Assembly: GCA_902793195.1 (NCBI GenBank) | Contig: CADBCS010000023.1 | Coordinates: forward strand, 1-64,000 | Source of the DNA: an uncultured Coriobacteriaceae bacterium | Lineage (GTDB): Bacteria; Actinomycetota; Coriobacteriia; Coriobacteriales; Atopobiaceae | Direction: 5' to 3' | DNA: 64,000 nucleotides | Part shown: piece after piece, positions 15,023 to 23,561 of the stretch | How positions within the stretch are numbered: the stretch's first letter is position 1 | Layout of the letters: the number at the start of each line of letters is the position of its first letter | Program-made: the position numbers and the translations under genes | The notes under the pieces: generated by a model | Told to the model about the DNA's origin: nothing | The model's input: only the letters and a program-made list of their open reading frames with translations | The model's database searches: none

Positions 15023-16210
15023 ATGGCATCTTCTCACAAGAGGTCCAACTATGGCTATAAAAAACAGATAGGTCCCAACAAATGGGCCATACGAGTCGGC
15101 GTTGGGTACAAAGCGGACGGAAAGATTCGCCAAATCAGGAAAACTGTCTACGGCACCGAAGCAGATGCCGACGCGGCAATTCGCGCACTAAAAGACGAGA
15201 TGGGGGCAAACCCCACAATGGCGTCCGGATACACGCTTGACGAATTCTTTAACAACCGATTCATTCCCGATAGGTCTGACCTCACAAAGACAACCTTGGA
15301 CTTCCACCAGAACATGTGGAAGCACGTGCCCGACGCCTGGAAAGAAGGCGAGCTGAAGGAACAGTCGCACGCTGCCATACAGCGGTGGATATCCTCGTTG
15401 GCGCCTGGCGTGGCTCATCATGCAATGCGTACTTATCGAGCGGTTTTACGCGCAGCTTGGTACGACGATCTTCTTCCCAAGGAACCTCTACAGAAGCCGT
15501 TTCGCTATCCACGCAGCAAGAAGCCCAAGCTGCAGGTATGGGGAGTCGAGAACATCCTCTATGTAATAGAACACCTGCGCGGTGACTCCATGTACGCAAT
15601 CTTCCTATGCATGTGCGGTGGCGGTCTCCGTCGCGAAGAGGGCATCGCCCTCGACTGGGAGGACATCACCTTCGAAGAGCTTCCCGTTATACAGCCCGAA
15701 AAGAGTGATGACGATAGCGATGACAACGATGGTAACGACGCAGAGGAAGAACAGGCTATCGTCCCCGTACGTTACATCGCGCGCGTAAAGGTCTTCTCGG
15801 CCATCACCGACGTAGAGGGTGAGAAGGGAACGAAGAACGATGCCAGCTACCGTATAGTGACGCTCGGGCCAACTTTCGCGAACCCCTTGCACAACGTCGC
15901 CAAGAGTACCGGACCGGTGTGTATGTCTCGTCACAAGCGCCGCATGTCCACGTCGCAGGTCCCCAAGCACTGGAAGCATCTGTTTGAGGAGGGCAAGGCT
16001 TTGGATAAGGTGCCGTTCATTCCAATAAGCCGTCTGCGTCATACGAACTCTACGCTCATGCGTGACGCGCAGGTGGAGGACTCCGTGATCGCGGACTTCC
16101 ACGGGCACACCGACGTGCAAACCGACAAGCGCCATTACCTAGCACCGACGAAAGCGACCATCGACGGCGCCGCACTTACGCTCGAAGAGTACATTTCTGC
16201 CGCATGCTAA
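15023..16210 (+). CDS. int: Tyrosine-family phage integrase
   Basis: A 395-residue tyrosine recombinase that joins phage and host att sites. An Arm-type N-terminus and SAM-like core domain precede the catalytic domain: Arg203 in GGGLRREEG, box II RLRHTNST around 337-343, HGHTD at 360-364 and the nucleophile Tyr372 in RHYLAP. The usual first His of box II is replaced by Ser336 by my alignment. An acidic insert (about 228-244, Asp/Glu/Asn rich) interrupts the catalytic domain. ATG 15023 has GAAAGGA about 8 nt upstream. It lies 317 bp from the tRNA-Pro 3' end, the likely att site. Confidence 0.95.
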   Translation: MASSHKRSNYGYKKQIGPNKWAIRVGVGYKADGKIRQIRKTVYGTEADADAAIRALKDEMGANPTMASGYTLDEFFNNRFIPDRSDLTKTTLDFHQNMWKHVPDAWKEGELKEQSHAAIQRWISSLAPGVAHHAMRTYRAVLRAAWYDDLLPKEPLQKPFRYPRSKKPKLQVWGVENILYVIEHLRGDSMYAIFLCMCGGGLRREEGIALDWEDITFEELPVIQPEKSDDDSDDNDGNDAEEEQAIVPVRYIARVKVFSAITDVEGEKGTKNDASYRIVTLGPTFANPLHNVAKSTGPVCMSRHKRRMSTSQVPKHWKHLFEEGKALDKVPFIPISRLRHTNSTLMRDAQVEDSVIADFHGHTDVQTDKRHYLAPTKATIDGAALTLEEYISAAC

Positions 16211-16296
16211 GAGCTTTTATCCCACAGCATCCCACAATCTTCATCGTTTCCGCACGTAAACGATAAGATAGTCAGTCGATCAAAGCACGTATCAAG

Positions 16297-16340
16297 ATAC
16301 GCGTTCCGATCTTTCTTGAGGTTGGAACGCGTATTTCTTT
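16297..16340 (+). terminator. Integrase terminator
   Basis: ATACGCGTTCC (16297-16307) and GGAACGCGTAT (16324-16334) form a perfect 11-bp stem with a 16-base loop, followed by TTCTTT. It lies 87 bp after the integrase stop. Confidence 0.65.
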
Positions 16341-16490
16341 GCGGTAGGGCATTATGCATAAACACGGTGTAACATTCACCGCAATTCTGCGTGCCAGTAG
16401 GAATTTGAAGGCCCAATAAAACGTTAACGTGCAGCTTTGAAAAAGGGCTTATGCCATCTTATGCCACAAGCCGAAAATATCTTAACTAAC

Positions 16491-16517
16491 AAAAAAGGCC
16501 ACACAATGTGTGACCTC
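16491..16517 (-). terminator. tRNA-Pro terminator
   Basis: On the minus strand AGGTCACACATTGTGTGGCCT folds into a near-perfect hairpin, followed by a run of U (complement of 16492-16497). It begins 10 bases after the tRNA end and is a classic Rho-independent terminator. Confidence 0.85.
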
Positions 16518-16526
16518 GTGTTTTCT

Positions 16527-16603
<77 letters not shown>

Positions 16604-16696
16604 TTGCAGAAGCAATTATGGAGCGATTCGCCACCTTTGTCAATACCTTATTTCTAAAGAGCAGGAAGCAAGTGTCGCGGTTTCCGCTGGCGCGCT

Positions 16697-17563
16697 TTAC
16701 TCCGAGCCAATCTTCATACGAATGCCGGCGGGAAGTGGAGCGCCACACCATGGGCAGCAGTTTGCAGCCGCACGACCGAGCTGCTTCGATCCTTTTGGCG
16801 CATACCCTTCGAGTTTCCTGCCGCAAGACGTACAGTACCCCTTGCGATGCTTGTTAAAGTCCTTGGCAAAGATTATGTTGGGAGCAAAGCAATAGTTCTC
16901 GATGTCGGGAACTGGCTCGTTACGCCTTTGACGTGCGGCAACACTTTCCTGATAGGCGTTGTAGGCCGCCACGTCCCTCTCATAAGCCGCAAGACGATCG
17001 GGATAGCTCGCGCGCGCCTCCGCGTCATCGGACTGGTTCATGAGCCGACCTATCATTATGCCCACAATCACGCCAATGATGATGCCCACGAACAGCCACG
17101 AAATAATGCCTCCCGGCAACTCGAATGGTTCCCACGTCAAGAGCACACATCCAAGTAGGCTGCCTGCCCCAGCGCACACAAGCACGGAGCAGCCCATCAG
17201 TCCTCCGCCTGACTCCTTAGGTTTCACAGGCTCCGGCACGGGGTCCCACGACTGTCTGGCCCCGCAGTGTGGGCACGCATGTCCGGTGGGTGTGCCGTAC
17301 GAGACGTTCGACGAGATTCCCCCACTCGACAACCCCGTCCACCGATGGTCACGCAGCTGGCTCTGAAGCTTCTTGAGTGCGTTGCGGGCGTCCACCATGT
17401 GCGCGAGACCAACCATGCCGTCGGACATGACGTCCGCGAGTGGAGAGGTCTCGTCCTCTGGTACCAGACGCCAGAACACCCCGTCGAACTCATTGCCGCA
17501 TTCCTCGCACTCGCATGTGAAGGAGATAAGACAGTACATGGCTCCCCCATTCCTCATGTCCAC
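16697..17563 (-). CDS. Membrane protein with zinc-ribbon ends
   Basis: A 288-residue protein with three Cys pairs. An N-terminal CECEECG site and a CPHCGAR site lie before two hydrophobic segments (about 125-145, GCSVLVCAGAGSLLGCVLL, and 150-172), and a C-terminal ribbon has CTSCGRKL with CCPWCGAPL. The segment between the membrane and the last ribbon is soluble and Ala/Tyr rich. Double zinc-ribbon membrane proteins of unknown role are common in Coriobacteriia. The start is uncertain: ATG 17557 and ATG 17542 are alternatives. It is monocistronic and is the first host gene after the prophage. Confidence 0.75.
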   Translation of the reverse strand: MDMRNGGAMYCLISFTCECEECGNEFDGVFWRLVPEDETSPLADVMSDGMVGLAHMVDARNALKKLQSQLRDHRWTGLSSGGISSNVSYGTPTGHACPHCGARQSWDPVPEPVKPKESGGGLMGCSVLVCAGAGSLLGCVLLTWEPFELPGGIISWLFVGIIIGVIVGIMIGRLMNQSDDAEARASYPDRLAAYERDVAAYNAYQESVAARQRRNEPVPDIENYCFAPNIIFAKDFNKHRKGYCTSCGRKLEGYAPKGSKQLGRAAANCCPWCGAPLPAGIRMKIGSE

Positions 17564-17619
17564 CCATTTGCAATCGCAAGCCTAGTATATTCCGCGTCAT
17601 CGCACGTTCGTGTTAAATA

Positions 17620-17650
17620 TTGGCCAAAGGGGACTGCCCCCTTTGGCCAA
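17620..17650. terminator. 13-bp palindrome, likely terminator
   Basis: TTGGCCAAAGGGG (17620-17632) and CCCCTTTGGCCAA (17638-17650) are perfect complements around 5 bases. It lies between two minus-strand genes, about 95 bp after the short gene ending at 17746. No U-run is present, so it may instead be a repeat element. Confidence 0.5.
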
Positions 17651-17745
17651 CCCAAGCCGTGCCTGTCATAAGTCATAACACCCAACGTGGCAGAGAGCGC
17701 TTCAACCAGAAACGAATAGCCCGACGCGCGTCAGTCACAGAAGCA

Positions 17746-18030
17746 CTACTGTGCCTTGATTCCCTTGAGCATGGTATCGAGCATCGCCTGATCAGCGGAC
17801 GTTGCCGTAAACGTTAAGATATAGTTGCCATTGTCACCCGTTGCATACGCTTGCTTCTGATAGACCTTTGAGCCTTCTTCGTAATCGTAACCAAACTCGA
17901 GCGTTGGTAGGGTAACGCCCTCAAGCTCTATGGTTCCTACCTTCATATCGGCATCGTTAATGGTATAGCCCATGTCTGTCACAGCCTCTTTGACTGTCGC
18001 CTTTGCTATGTCCATGCAATCGCCCCACAA
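17746..18030 (-). CDS. Short hypothetical protein, probable lipoprotein fragment
   Basis: A 94-residue protein without a signal peptide. Its C-terminal half (SKVYQKQAYATGDNGNYILT, then FTATSADQAMLDTML) looks like the last beta-alpha part of a DcrB/PsbP-like secreted protein, which normally carries an N-terminal lipobox. The absent N-terminus suggests truncation, consistent with its position in accessory DNA beside the prophage. A real small cytoplasmic protein cannot be excluded. Confidence 0.5.
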   Translation of the reverse strand: MWGDCMDIAKATVKEAVTDMGYTINDADMKVGTIELEGVTLPTLEFGYDYEEGSKVYQKQAYATGDNGNYILTFTATSADQAMLDTMLKGIKAQ

Positions 18031-18137
18031 CGACCTTTTCGGTTAGTGGCACAATCGATACCCTTGGCGGTCATTTGTTCTATAACTATGGTACGTAATC
18101 TTCACGTTCGTTTACCTTGGGAGATATGGAGTTGGCT

Positions 18138-18908
18138 ATGGATGACTTCATGGAGTCGAGGATTCTCGCCGAGATCGATGCTGCCGAGCAGGCATGTGGG
18201 GTACGCTCCCTCCTTGCAGTGGAGTCGGGCAGCCGCGCCTGGGGAATGGGATCAAAGGACAGTGACTACGACGTGCGATTCGTGTACGTGCGGGGAGTTC
18301 GCGACTATCTGCGCTTGGAGAAGGTGCGCGACACTATAGAGTGGCGCCTTGACGAGGTGTACGACGTGGTGGGGTGGGACCTATCCAAGTTCCTCACCCT
18401 CATGAGGAACTCCAACCCAACGGTATTCGAGTGGCTCTCCTCCCCCATTGTGTACGCCGAGTCTCCTGAGCTGGCTTCCGTGCGTGACCTCTCAACAGGT
18501 TGCTTCTCGCCCAAGGCATGCGCTTTCCACTATCTGGGGATCGCAAGGAGCAACTCACATAACATGCGGCAAAAGGACACGGTCGGGGCGAAGAGATATC
18601 TCTATACCATACGCGCGCTGCTCGCCGCTCGTTGGTGTCTGGAAGAGCAATCCCCCACCCCAATGCTAATCGGCGACCTCATTGAGGCCAAGCTTCCGGC
18701 CGAGCTGCGTTGCGCAACGGACGAGCTTCGGGAAGTTAGGGCCTCTGGCAAGGAGAAAGCGCAGATTTCGCACATCAACGCTCTTGACCAATGGATTGCA
18801 CAGGAGGACGCGACGTTGCAAGGGGCCGCACGCAACGCGGCCGCCCCAGCCACGATGGCGTGGGAATCGTTCAACAAGGTGTTTACAGACATCATCCTGG
18901 CGCAGTGA
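18138..18908 (+). CDS. RlaP/YcgL-like nucleotidyltransferase
   Basis: A 256-residue DNA polymerase beta-superfamily nucleotidyltransferase of the COG3541/RlaP type. The catalytic motif ESGSRAWGMGSKDSDYDVRF supplies the GS and D-x-D residues near the N-terminus, followed by the family's helical C-terminal region (KRYLYTIRALLAARWCLE). Related proteins are linked to RNA repair or to tRNA nucleotide addition, but most are uncharacterised. ATG 18138 has GGAG 6 nt upstream; ATG 18126 and TTG 18117 are weaker. It stands alone and ends at a strong convergent terminator. Confidence 0.85.
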   Translation: MDDFMESRILAEIDAAEQACGVRSLLAVESGSRAWGMGSKDSDYDVRFVYVRGVRDYLRLEKVRDTIEWRLDEVYDVVGWDLSKFLTLMRNSNPTVFEWLSSPIVYAESPELASVRDLSTGCFSPKACAFHYLGIARSNSHNMRQKDTVGAKRYLYTIRALLAARWCLEEQSPTPMLIGDLIEAKLPAELRCATDELREVRASGKEKAQISHINALDQWIAQEDATLQGAARNAAAPATMAWESFNKVFTDIILAQ

Positions 18909-18918
18909 GAGAAGCGTG

Positions 18919-18957
18919 GGTCTGCCACGCCGGGGAATATCCCCGGTGTGGCAGACC
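18919..18957. terminator. Convergent terminator hairpin
   Basis: Two 17-base arms (18919-18935 and 18941-18957) pair with one G-U position around a 5-base loop. It lies between the ends of a plus-strand and a minus-strand gene and can stop both. Confidence 0.75.
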
Positions 18958-18973
18958 AGGCTATATCGCCTGC

Positions 18974-20623
18974 CTATGCCTGCGGACCCTCGTAGCGCAA
19001 GCAGAGCATGGTGGTGTCGTCGAATTGCTCCTCGTCTCCTACGAACTCAGCAATGCCCGCCGTAACGTTCGCGAGTGTCTGCTCGGGAGAGGCACCGGGA
19101 TCCTTGTTCAGAGCTTCAAGCATGCGGTCGGTGCCATACAGCTTGTCGTGCTTGTCTGTGGCCTCTGGCACTCCGTCCGTGTACACGAACAAGGAATCGC
19201 CAGGAGACATAATAAACTCGTGTTCGCGATAAAGTATTCCCTCCATCATGCCGATTGCGGGAGAATGGCGATACACGCGCAGATTGTATTCGCCGCCGGC
19301 GCGACGCACCGCCGGGTGCTCGTGGCCCGCATTGGCAGCAATGCCCATCCCTGTGGAAATCTGCATCACGCCAATCCACACCGTTACGAAGAGATCAGCG
19401 TCATTGTTCTCGCATAGCTGGTCATTTACGCTCATGAGGGCACGGGCAGGACTCTCCCCAGCCTGCAGATGTGACTTTATAAGCACGCGCGAAACCATCA
19501 TGAACAACGCCGCGGGCACGCCCTTGCCGCTCACGTCTGCCATGACGAGGGCAATGTGATCGTCGTCAACCATAAAGAAGTCGTAGAAGTCGCCACCGAC
19601 CTCCTTCGCGGGGGTCATGGATGCGAATATGTCGAACTCGGGACGCTCGGGGAACGCCGGGAAAAGCCTGGGCAGCTGGCTTGCCTGAATCTCCATGGCC
19701 ATGGACAGCTCGGTACCCATGCGCTCCTTTTCCTTGGTGGTAACGAGCAGGTCGCTCATGTAGCGCTTCATGCCATCGAACATGTCGGACAAAGATCCCG
19801 AGAGGGCCTCCATCTCGTCGCCGGTGTGGATGTCGGGATCTGCCACCACGAGCTCGTCGGGACCGTTTGCCGTTCGGCTCGACTCAACGAACTCCTCGGA
19901 GACGTCCTTTAGACGCGCGAGCGGGGACACCACGCGATTGCTCAGCCAGCGATACAGGGAAAACTCGACAACTCCCGCCAAGGCCAACGTAAAGATGATC
20001 ACGAACGTAAGATAGGCCGTGAGTGTCTTTTGTATGGCGCTCATAGATACGTCGGCAGCGAGCACGGCCACGGCATTGCCCGCGCTATCCCTTATGGGAA
20101 CCATGCCGGTGTAGTCGTATCCATACTCAGTCTTGTTAATGAAGTAGGTGGTCCCATTGGAGTCCATTCCGGCAAGATACTTGGCGGCAACATCGGCTGG
20201 ATAGGCGTTGCCGGTGAGCTCGCCGAGCTTCACGGAGTAGAACTCCTCGTCCTCCGCGCGCTCTTTGGCGGTAACGGCACTCATCACGTCCATCATGTTG
20301 TCGGTTGCCTCGGCGTTGAGCGGCTTTACGATGTAGATGTACTCTATGTCGTAGCTCTCCTTCACCGTGTCGAGATATGTCTGGATCTCTTTGAAGGCAG
20401 CGGACTCTCTGCCCGACTCGATGCAGGCGGCGATGTCGTCGCCGTCAATCTGTGTTTGTGTCATGGTTAGAAGATCATTCAGATACGTCCGGTATCGTTC
20501 GTCCATGCCATTGGAGAACATGCGATATCCCACCACGCCCAGCACTGCGCAGATGGCAATCACCGCAATGGTGATGCTGACCAACAGGCTCTTTCCAATG
20601 GACTTCGTCTTCTTACTCTCCAC
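18974..20623 (-). CDS. SpoIIE/PP2C-family phosphatase with Cache and HAMP
   Basis: A 549-residue membrane-bound serine/threonine phosphatase. A transmembrane helix (about 12-33), an extracellular Cache-like sensor domain (about 35-200), a second helix (about 205-228) and a HAMP linker lead to a PP2C/SpoIIE domain (about 310-545) with metal-binding motifs KEVGGDFYDFF, MADVSGKG, NAGHEHP, YTDGVPEA and FDDTTML. Such RsbU-like enzymes usually dephosphorylate an anti-sigma antagonist. GTG 20623 overlaps the sensor-MFS gene by 11 bp and has AAGGGG upstream, so the two are made together. No RsbV/RsbW pair is visible nearby. Confidence 0.9.
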   Translation of the reverse strand: MESKKTKSIGKSLLVSITIAVIAICAVLGVVGYRMFSNGMDERYRTYLNDLLTMTQTQIDGDDIAACIESGRESAAFKEIQTYLDTVKESYDIEYIYIVKPLNAEATDNMMDVMSAVTAKERAEDEEFYSVKLGELTGNAYPADVAAKYLAGMDSNGTTYFINKTEYGYDYTGMVPIRDSAGNAVAVLAADVSMSAIQKTLTAYLTFVIIFTLALAGVVEFSLYRWLSNRVVSPLARLKDVSEEFVESSRTANGPDELVVADPDIHTGDEMEALSGSLSDMFDGMKRYMSDLLVTTKEKERMGTELSMAMEIQASQLPRLFPAFPERPEFDIFASMTPAKEVGGDFYDFFMVDDDHIALVMADVSGKGVPAALFMMVSRVLIKSHLQAGESPARALMSVNDQLCENNDADLFVTVWIGVMQISTGMGIAANAGHEHPAVRRAGGEYNLRVYRHSPAIGMMEGILYREHEFIMSPGDSLFVYTDGVPEATDKHDKLYGTDRMLEALNKDPGASPEQTLANVTAGIAEFVGDEEQFDDTTMLCLRYEGPQA

Positions 20624-23561
20624 GCCGCATCCCCTTTCTGTTCAATGTGAAGTGCGTCGCGCCAGCACAGGCGACCGCCCCCAAGAACGCCCAAACATAT
20701 CCCACGGGACCAGCCATCAGGCCGCCGAACACGATTGGTCCCAATGACTCGCCTATGTTCTCGCTAAAGTTGTAAATGCCCATCGCCTGGTCTTCGCCAA
20801 GCTGCCTGGACGCATCCTGACGAAGATAGAGCGCCTGTTGGCACGGCTTTGCGAACGCGGCGCTCACACCCAGTATTATCAGTGCGCCCACGAGCGACCA
20901 GAGTGTCTGCGTACTCACATACAGGGCCACCGCCACAATGTTGAGTCCCAACGCCACATACACCGAACGGCCACCAAAGCTCTTCTCCATGCGCAACGTG
21001 AGCGCATCGCCAAGCATGACCGCAGTCTGCGAGTAGACCATAAGGAGTACGGATGCAATGGTCTCCGCAAGACCCGCGCCCTCGCAGAAGAGGGGAACAA
21101 AGTAGAAGGCGAAGCTGTTGAATACGATGTAGGGGTTCTGCACGAGCAAGATGAAACTCCAGATGGGTCGGGCTCTCAGGAAGCGGGCGGGCGAGATCTT
21201 GCCGCTCTTCCGTACCTCCTCCTCCTCGTCGGCAGGGCTCATAAGCCTATCGATGCGCACTCCCAAGTAGATTCCCATGATCATGAGGGCGGCCCACGTT
21301 ACCGCCACCACGATGAACACCGCACGCTGGCCAACGCTCACGGCAAGCACGGAACCCAGAATCATGCCAAAGTTGATGCCCGAGATGCTGGCCCCGTTGT
21401 AGGTCGCAAAGGCGCCCTGCCGCTCTGACTCATCGGGTAGATAGGTGAGCGCCACGTAGATAGCGTTCGTTATCATGCCGACGCCAATGCCGTCTAGGAG
21501 GAGCCCAAATACGACGAGTGGATAGCCCGGCGCAAGGAAGAGCATGGCGTTGCCGGCAATCGAGCATGCCATGGATCCCACGAACACTCGCCTCGTGCCA
21601 AAGCGACGCATGGCGGTGGCGCAGAACAGCGACATGATGCCCATGGCAAATATGTTGATCGTAAGCGGTAGCGAAGGCGCGATGTCTCGAAGCGGTCCCT
21701 CCACGGCCTCGGAGTGATGCAACACGTACACGGGCAAAAAGGAGGAAACGAGGTTGAATGCGGCGAATACCGAGAACACAAGTACCCGCACGAGATAGAT
21801 TGGCACGTCCTCGTCGGAGTCATCACGCTTCTTGCGCGCCGCCCGCAATGCGGTCAACGAAATTGCCTCGGTGGCTATGATCCAAAACAGGAGCAGGACG
21901 AGCACGATGGAGAGAAGGACCTTCTTCTGCATGTCCATGATGATCTCGGAGACCACGGAGGTGTCGGCGCCAACCGCCACAACTCCCACGACGTTGTTCA
22001 CACCGCCCCAAATGGGGGACTTTATCGATACATAGGTACCCGAGACGTCCTGGACGGCTTCGTTCCAAACCGCCTTTCCCGACTCATAGACCTCACGGAC
22101 CTCGCTGGTTTCCACCTCGTCGAGCGGGAAGAAGGTTCCTACGGACTGATCGCGATAGGCGATGGCATACCCGCTCTCACCTCCATCGTCCAGACGCAGG
22201 ATGTTGCAGTAGGTCGTGTGGAAGAATTCGACGTCGAGCGGCATCGCCTGGTCCATCACCTGCACGAGGTGCTCGTAGGATTCTGTATCGTAGTCCTGGG
22301 CCAGATTCACCCCGTCGAGGTCCTCGCTCGTGATGCGAGAAGCCACCTGAGACGCCGTCATCTGCAGCTGTTCACTAATCTTGCCCAGATACAGTCCACG
22401 GAACGAATCTATGAGCAGATAGCTCACGACGGAGCACACGACAAACGCAACGGAAACCACGATGATGGGACCCACGTTGATAGACTCGAAAAACCTGCCC
22501 CAAAAGATGCTGATCAGTCGCAAGAGGGCGAGCAGGGCGGCAATGGCGAACAGCACGAGGCACGAGAAGAAGGTCATATGCTGCGACACCAACGAACGAG
22601 CCATCCGCAGCGAGTCATAGCGAGTCTCGCTCTCCCCACTCTTCGCAAGCAGTCCTTCGGACTCTGCGAGGATCATCTCCTCACCGTTCTCCGAGAAGGT
22701 CACCGTCTGGCTGTCGGTCGCCTCTTGCACTGTCTGGGACCCATGTCGGCCCGCGACCACCTTCTGCACCGATCCGGCGCGTATGTCGGTGAAGTACACC
22801 TCGCCTCCCGCAATCGCCATGCGGAAGGGCACACGCTCCTCCTCCCCCTTCCAGGTGGTGGTATAGATCAGCTGGGGGTCTGCGTTGCGGATGTATCGCT
22901 CGATGCGACCGTCCTTGTTGAGAATAATGGGGTCGCCCCCCTCAAAGACAATGTCCGAAACCGCGTTGAAGGCATTCTTATACGAGTACGTCCATAAGGT
23001 CGGGGACGTCTGCCCATCGAGACCCTGGTAGAGCACCCTTACGGCATTCGCGTCACACTCTGCCCAGACGAGGGTATCTCCCTCACGGTGCAGACCATAT
23101 ATACGGTGCTTGTTGGTGGCATTGCGGTCGAGGTCGTAGGTTATCTCGTGGATGGTATCTAGATAGTCGCCTCTTGTGTCGTAGGAGAGGATGAGCTCGC
23201 GGCTGAGTAGCATGCCGCTCCATTCGGAGGCGCAGAGGTATACAACGTCGCCGTCGGCGAAGACGTCATCTATGTAGAGAACGGACTCGCCGTCGTCGGA
23301 CGGGTCAACGATCTCGAAGAGCTCTTGACCGCTTTCGTCAAACGCGAGGAGGCGTGCATGTCCATCATCGATCACGTAGCGCACGCCATCCGATGTCCGG
23401 CCGATGTATGCATAGCTGATCTCTGTCGTGTTCGAGAAGATCTGCGATAGCGGCACTTGCAGGTTGGCGCACGCGAAGCCCAAGGCCACGCATACCATCA
23501 CCAGCAGCGCGTCGGTCCAATGCAGGTCACGGGAGAACAGGGGGCTCTTTGGCCTTCTCAT
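20613..23561 (-). CDS. Giant sensor-MFS fusion protein
   Basis: A 982-residue membrane protein. After a first transmembrane helix (about 12-32), residues 40-320 look like an extracytoplasmic beta-propeller-like region with repeated Asp/Gly/Val-rich blades. Two helices follow (about 335-390), then a Cache-like domain (about 400-530) and another helix. Residues about 590-975 form an MFS transporter with about 12 helices, including an ALRRFGTRRVF-like loop. ATG 23561 overlaps the previous stop as ATGA. A transporter fused to two sensor domains and coupled to a SpoIIE phosphatase suggests a nutrient or peptide sensor (transceptor). Substrate unknown. Confidence 0.85.
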   Translation of the reverse strand: MRRPKSPLFSRDLHWTDALLVMVCVALGFACANLQVPLSQIFSNTTEISYAYIGRTSDGVRYVIDDGHARLLAFDESGQELFEIVDPSDDGESVLYIDDVFADGDVVYLCASEWSGMLLSRELILSYDTRGDYLDTIHEITYDLDRNATNKHRIYGLHREGDTLVWAECDANAVRVLYQGLDGQTSPTLWTYSYKNAFNAVSDIVFEGGDPIILNKDGRIERYIRNADPQLIYTTTWKGEEERVPFRMAIAGGEVYFTDIRAGSVQKVVAGRHGSQTVQEATDSQTVTFSENGEEMILAESEGLLAKSGESETRYDSLRMARSLVSQHMTFFSCLVLFAIAALLALLRLISIFWGRFFESINVGPIIVVSVAFVVCSVVSYLLIDSFRGLYLGKISEQLQMTASQVASRITSEDLDGVNLAQDYDTESYEHLVQVMDQAMPLDVEFFHTTYCNILRLDDGGESGYAIAYRDQSVGTFFPLDEVETSEVREVYESGKAVWNEAVQDVSGTYVSIKSPIWGGVNNVVGVVAVGADTSVVSEIIMDMQKKVLLSIVLVLLLFWIIATEAISLTALRAARKKRDDSDEDVPIYLVRVLVFSVFAAFNLVSSFLPVYVLHHSEAVEGPLRDIAPSLPLTINIFAMGIMSLFCATAMRRFGTRRVFVGSMACSIAGNAMLFLAPGYPLVVFGLLLDGIGVGMITNAIYVALTYLPDESERQGAFATYNGASISGINFGMILGSVLAVSVGQRAVFIVVAVTWAALMIMGIYLGVRIDRLMSPADEEEEVRKSGKISPARFLRARPIWSFILLVQNPYIVFNSFAFYFVPLFCEGAGLAETIASVLLMVYSQTAVMLGDALTLRMEKSFGGRSVYVALGLNIVAVALYVSTQTLWSLVGALIILGVSAAFAKPCQQALYLRQDASRQLGEDQAMGIYNFSENIGESLGPIVFGGLMAGPVGYVWAFLGAVACAGATHFTLNRKGMRRGE

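Larger units (their letters stand above)
1..16526. mobile_element. Prophage, right part (left end outside window)
   Basis: A tailed-phage gene set runs from the window edge to a tRNA-Pro gene: portal, terminase subunits, HNH, replication ATPases, helicase, primase, RusA, excisionase-like HTH, repressor and tyrosine integrase. The integrase sits directly beside the tRNA 3' end, the usual arrangement for integration into a tRNA. Head, tail and lysis genes are not seen and should lie left of position 1. The exact att core cannot be defined without the other end. Confidence 0.93.
16211..16526. other. Integrase-tRNA gap, presumed attachment region
   Basis: This 316-bp AT-rich gap holds the integrase terminator, short repeats (TATGCCA twice near 16451-16466) and the tRNA terminator. 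The att core is expected at or next to the 3' end of the tRNA at 16527. I see no gene here; a 69-codon minus-strand frame at 16207-16416 has no recognisable features. Confidence 0.55.
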
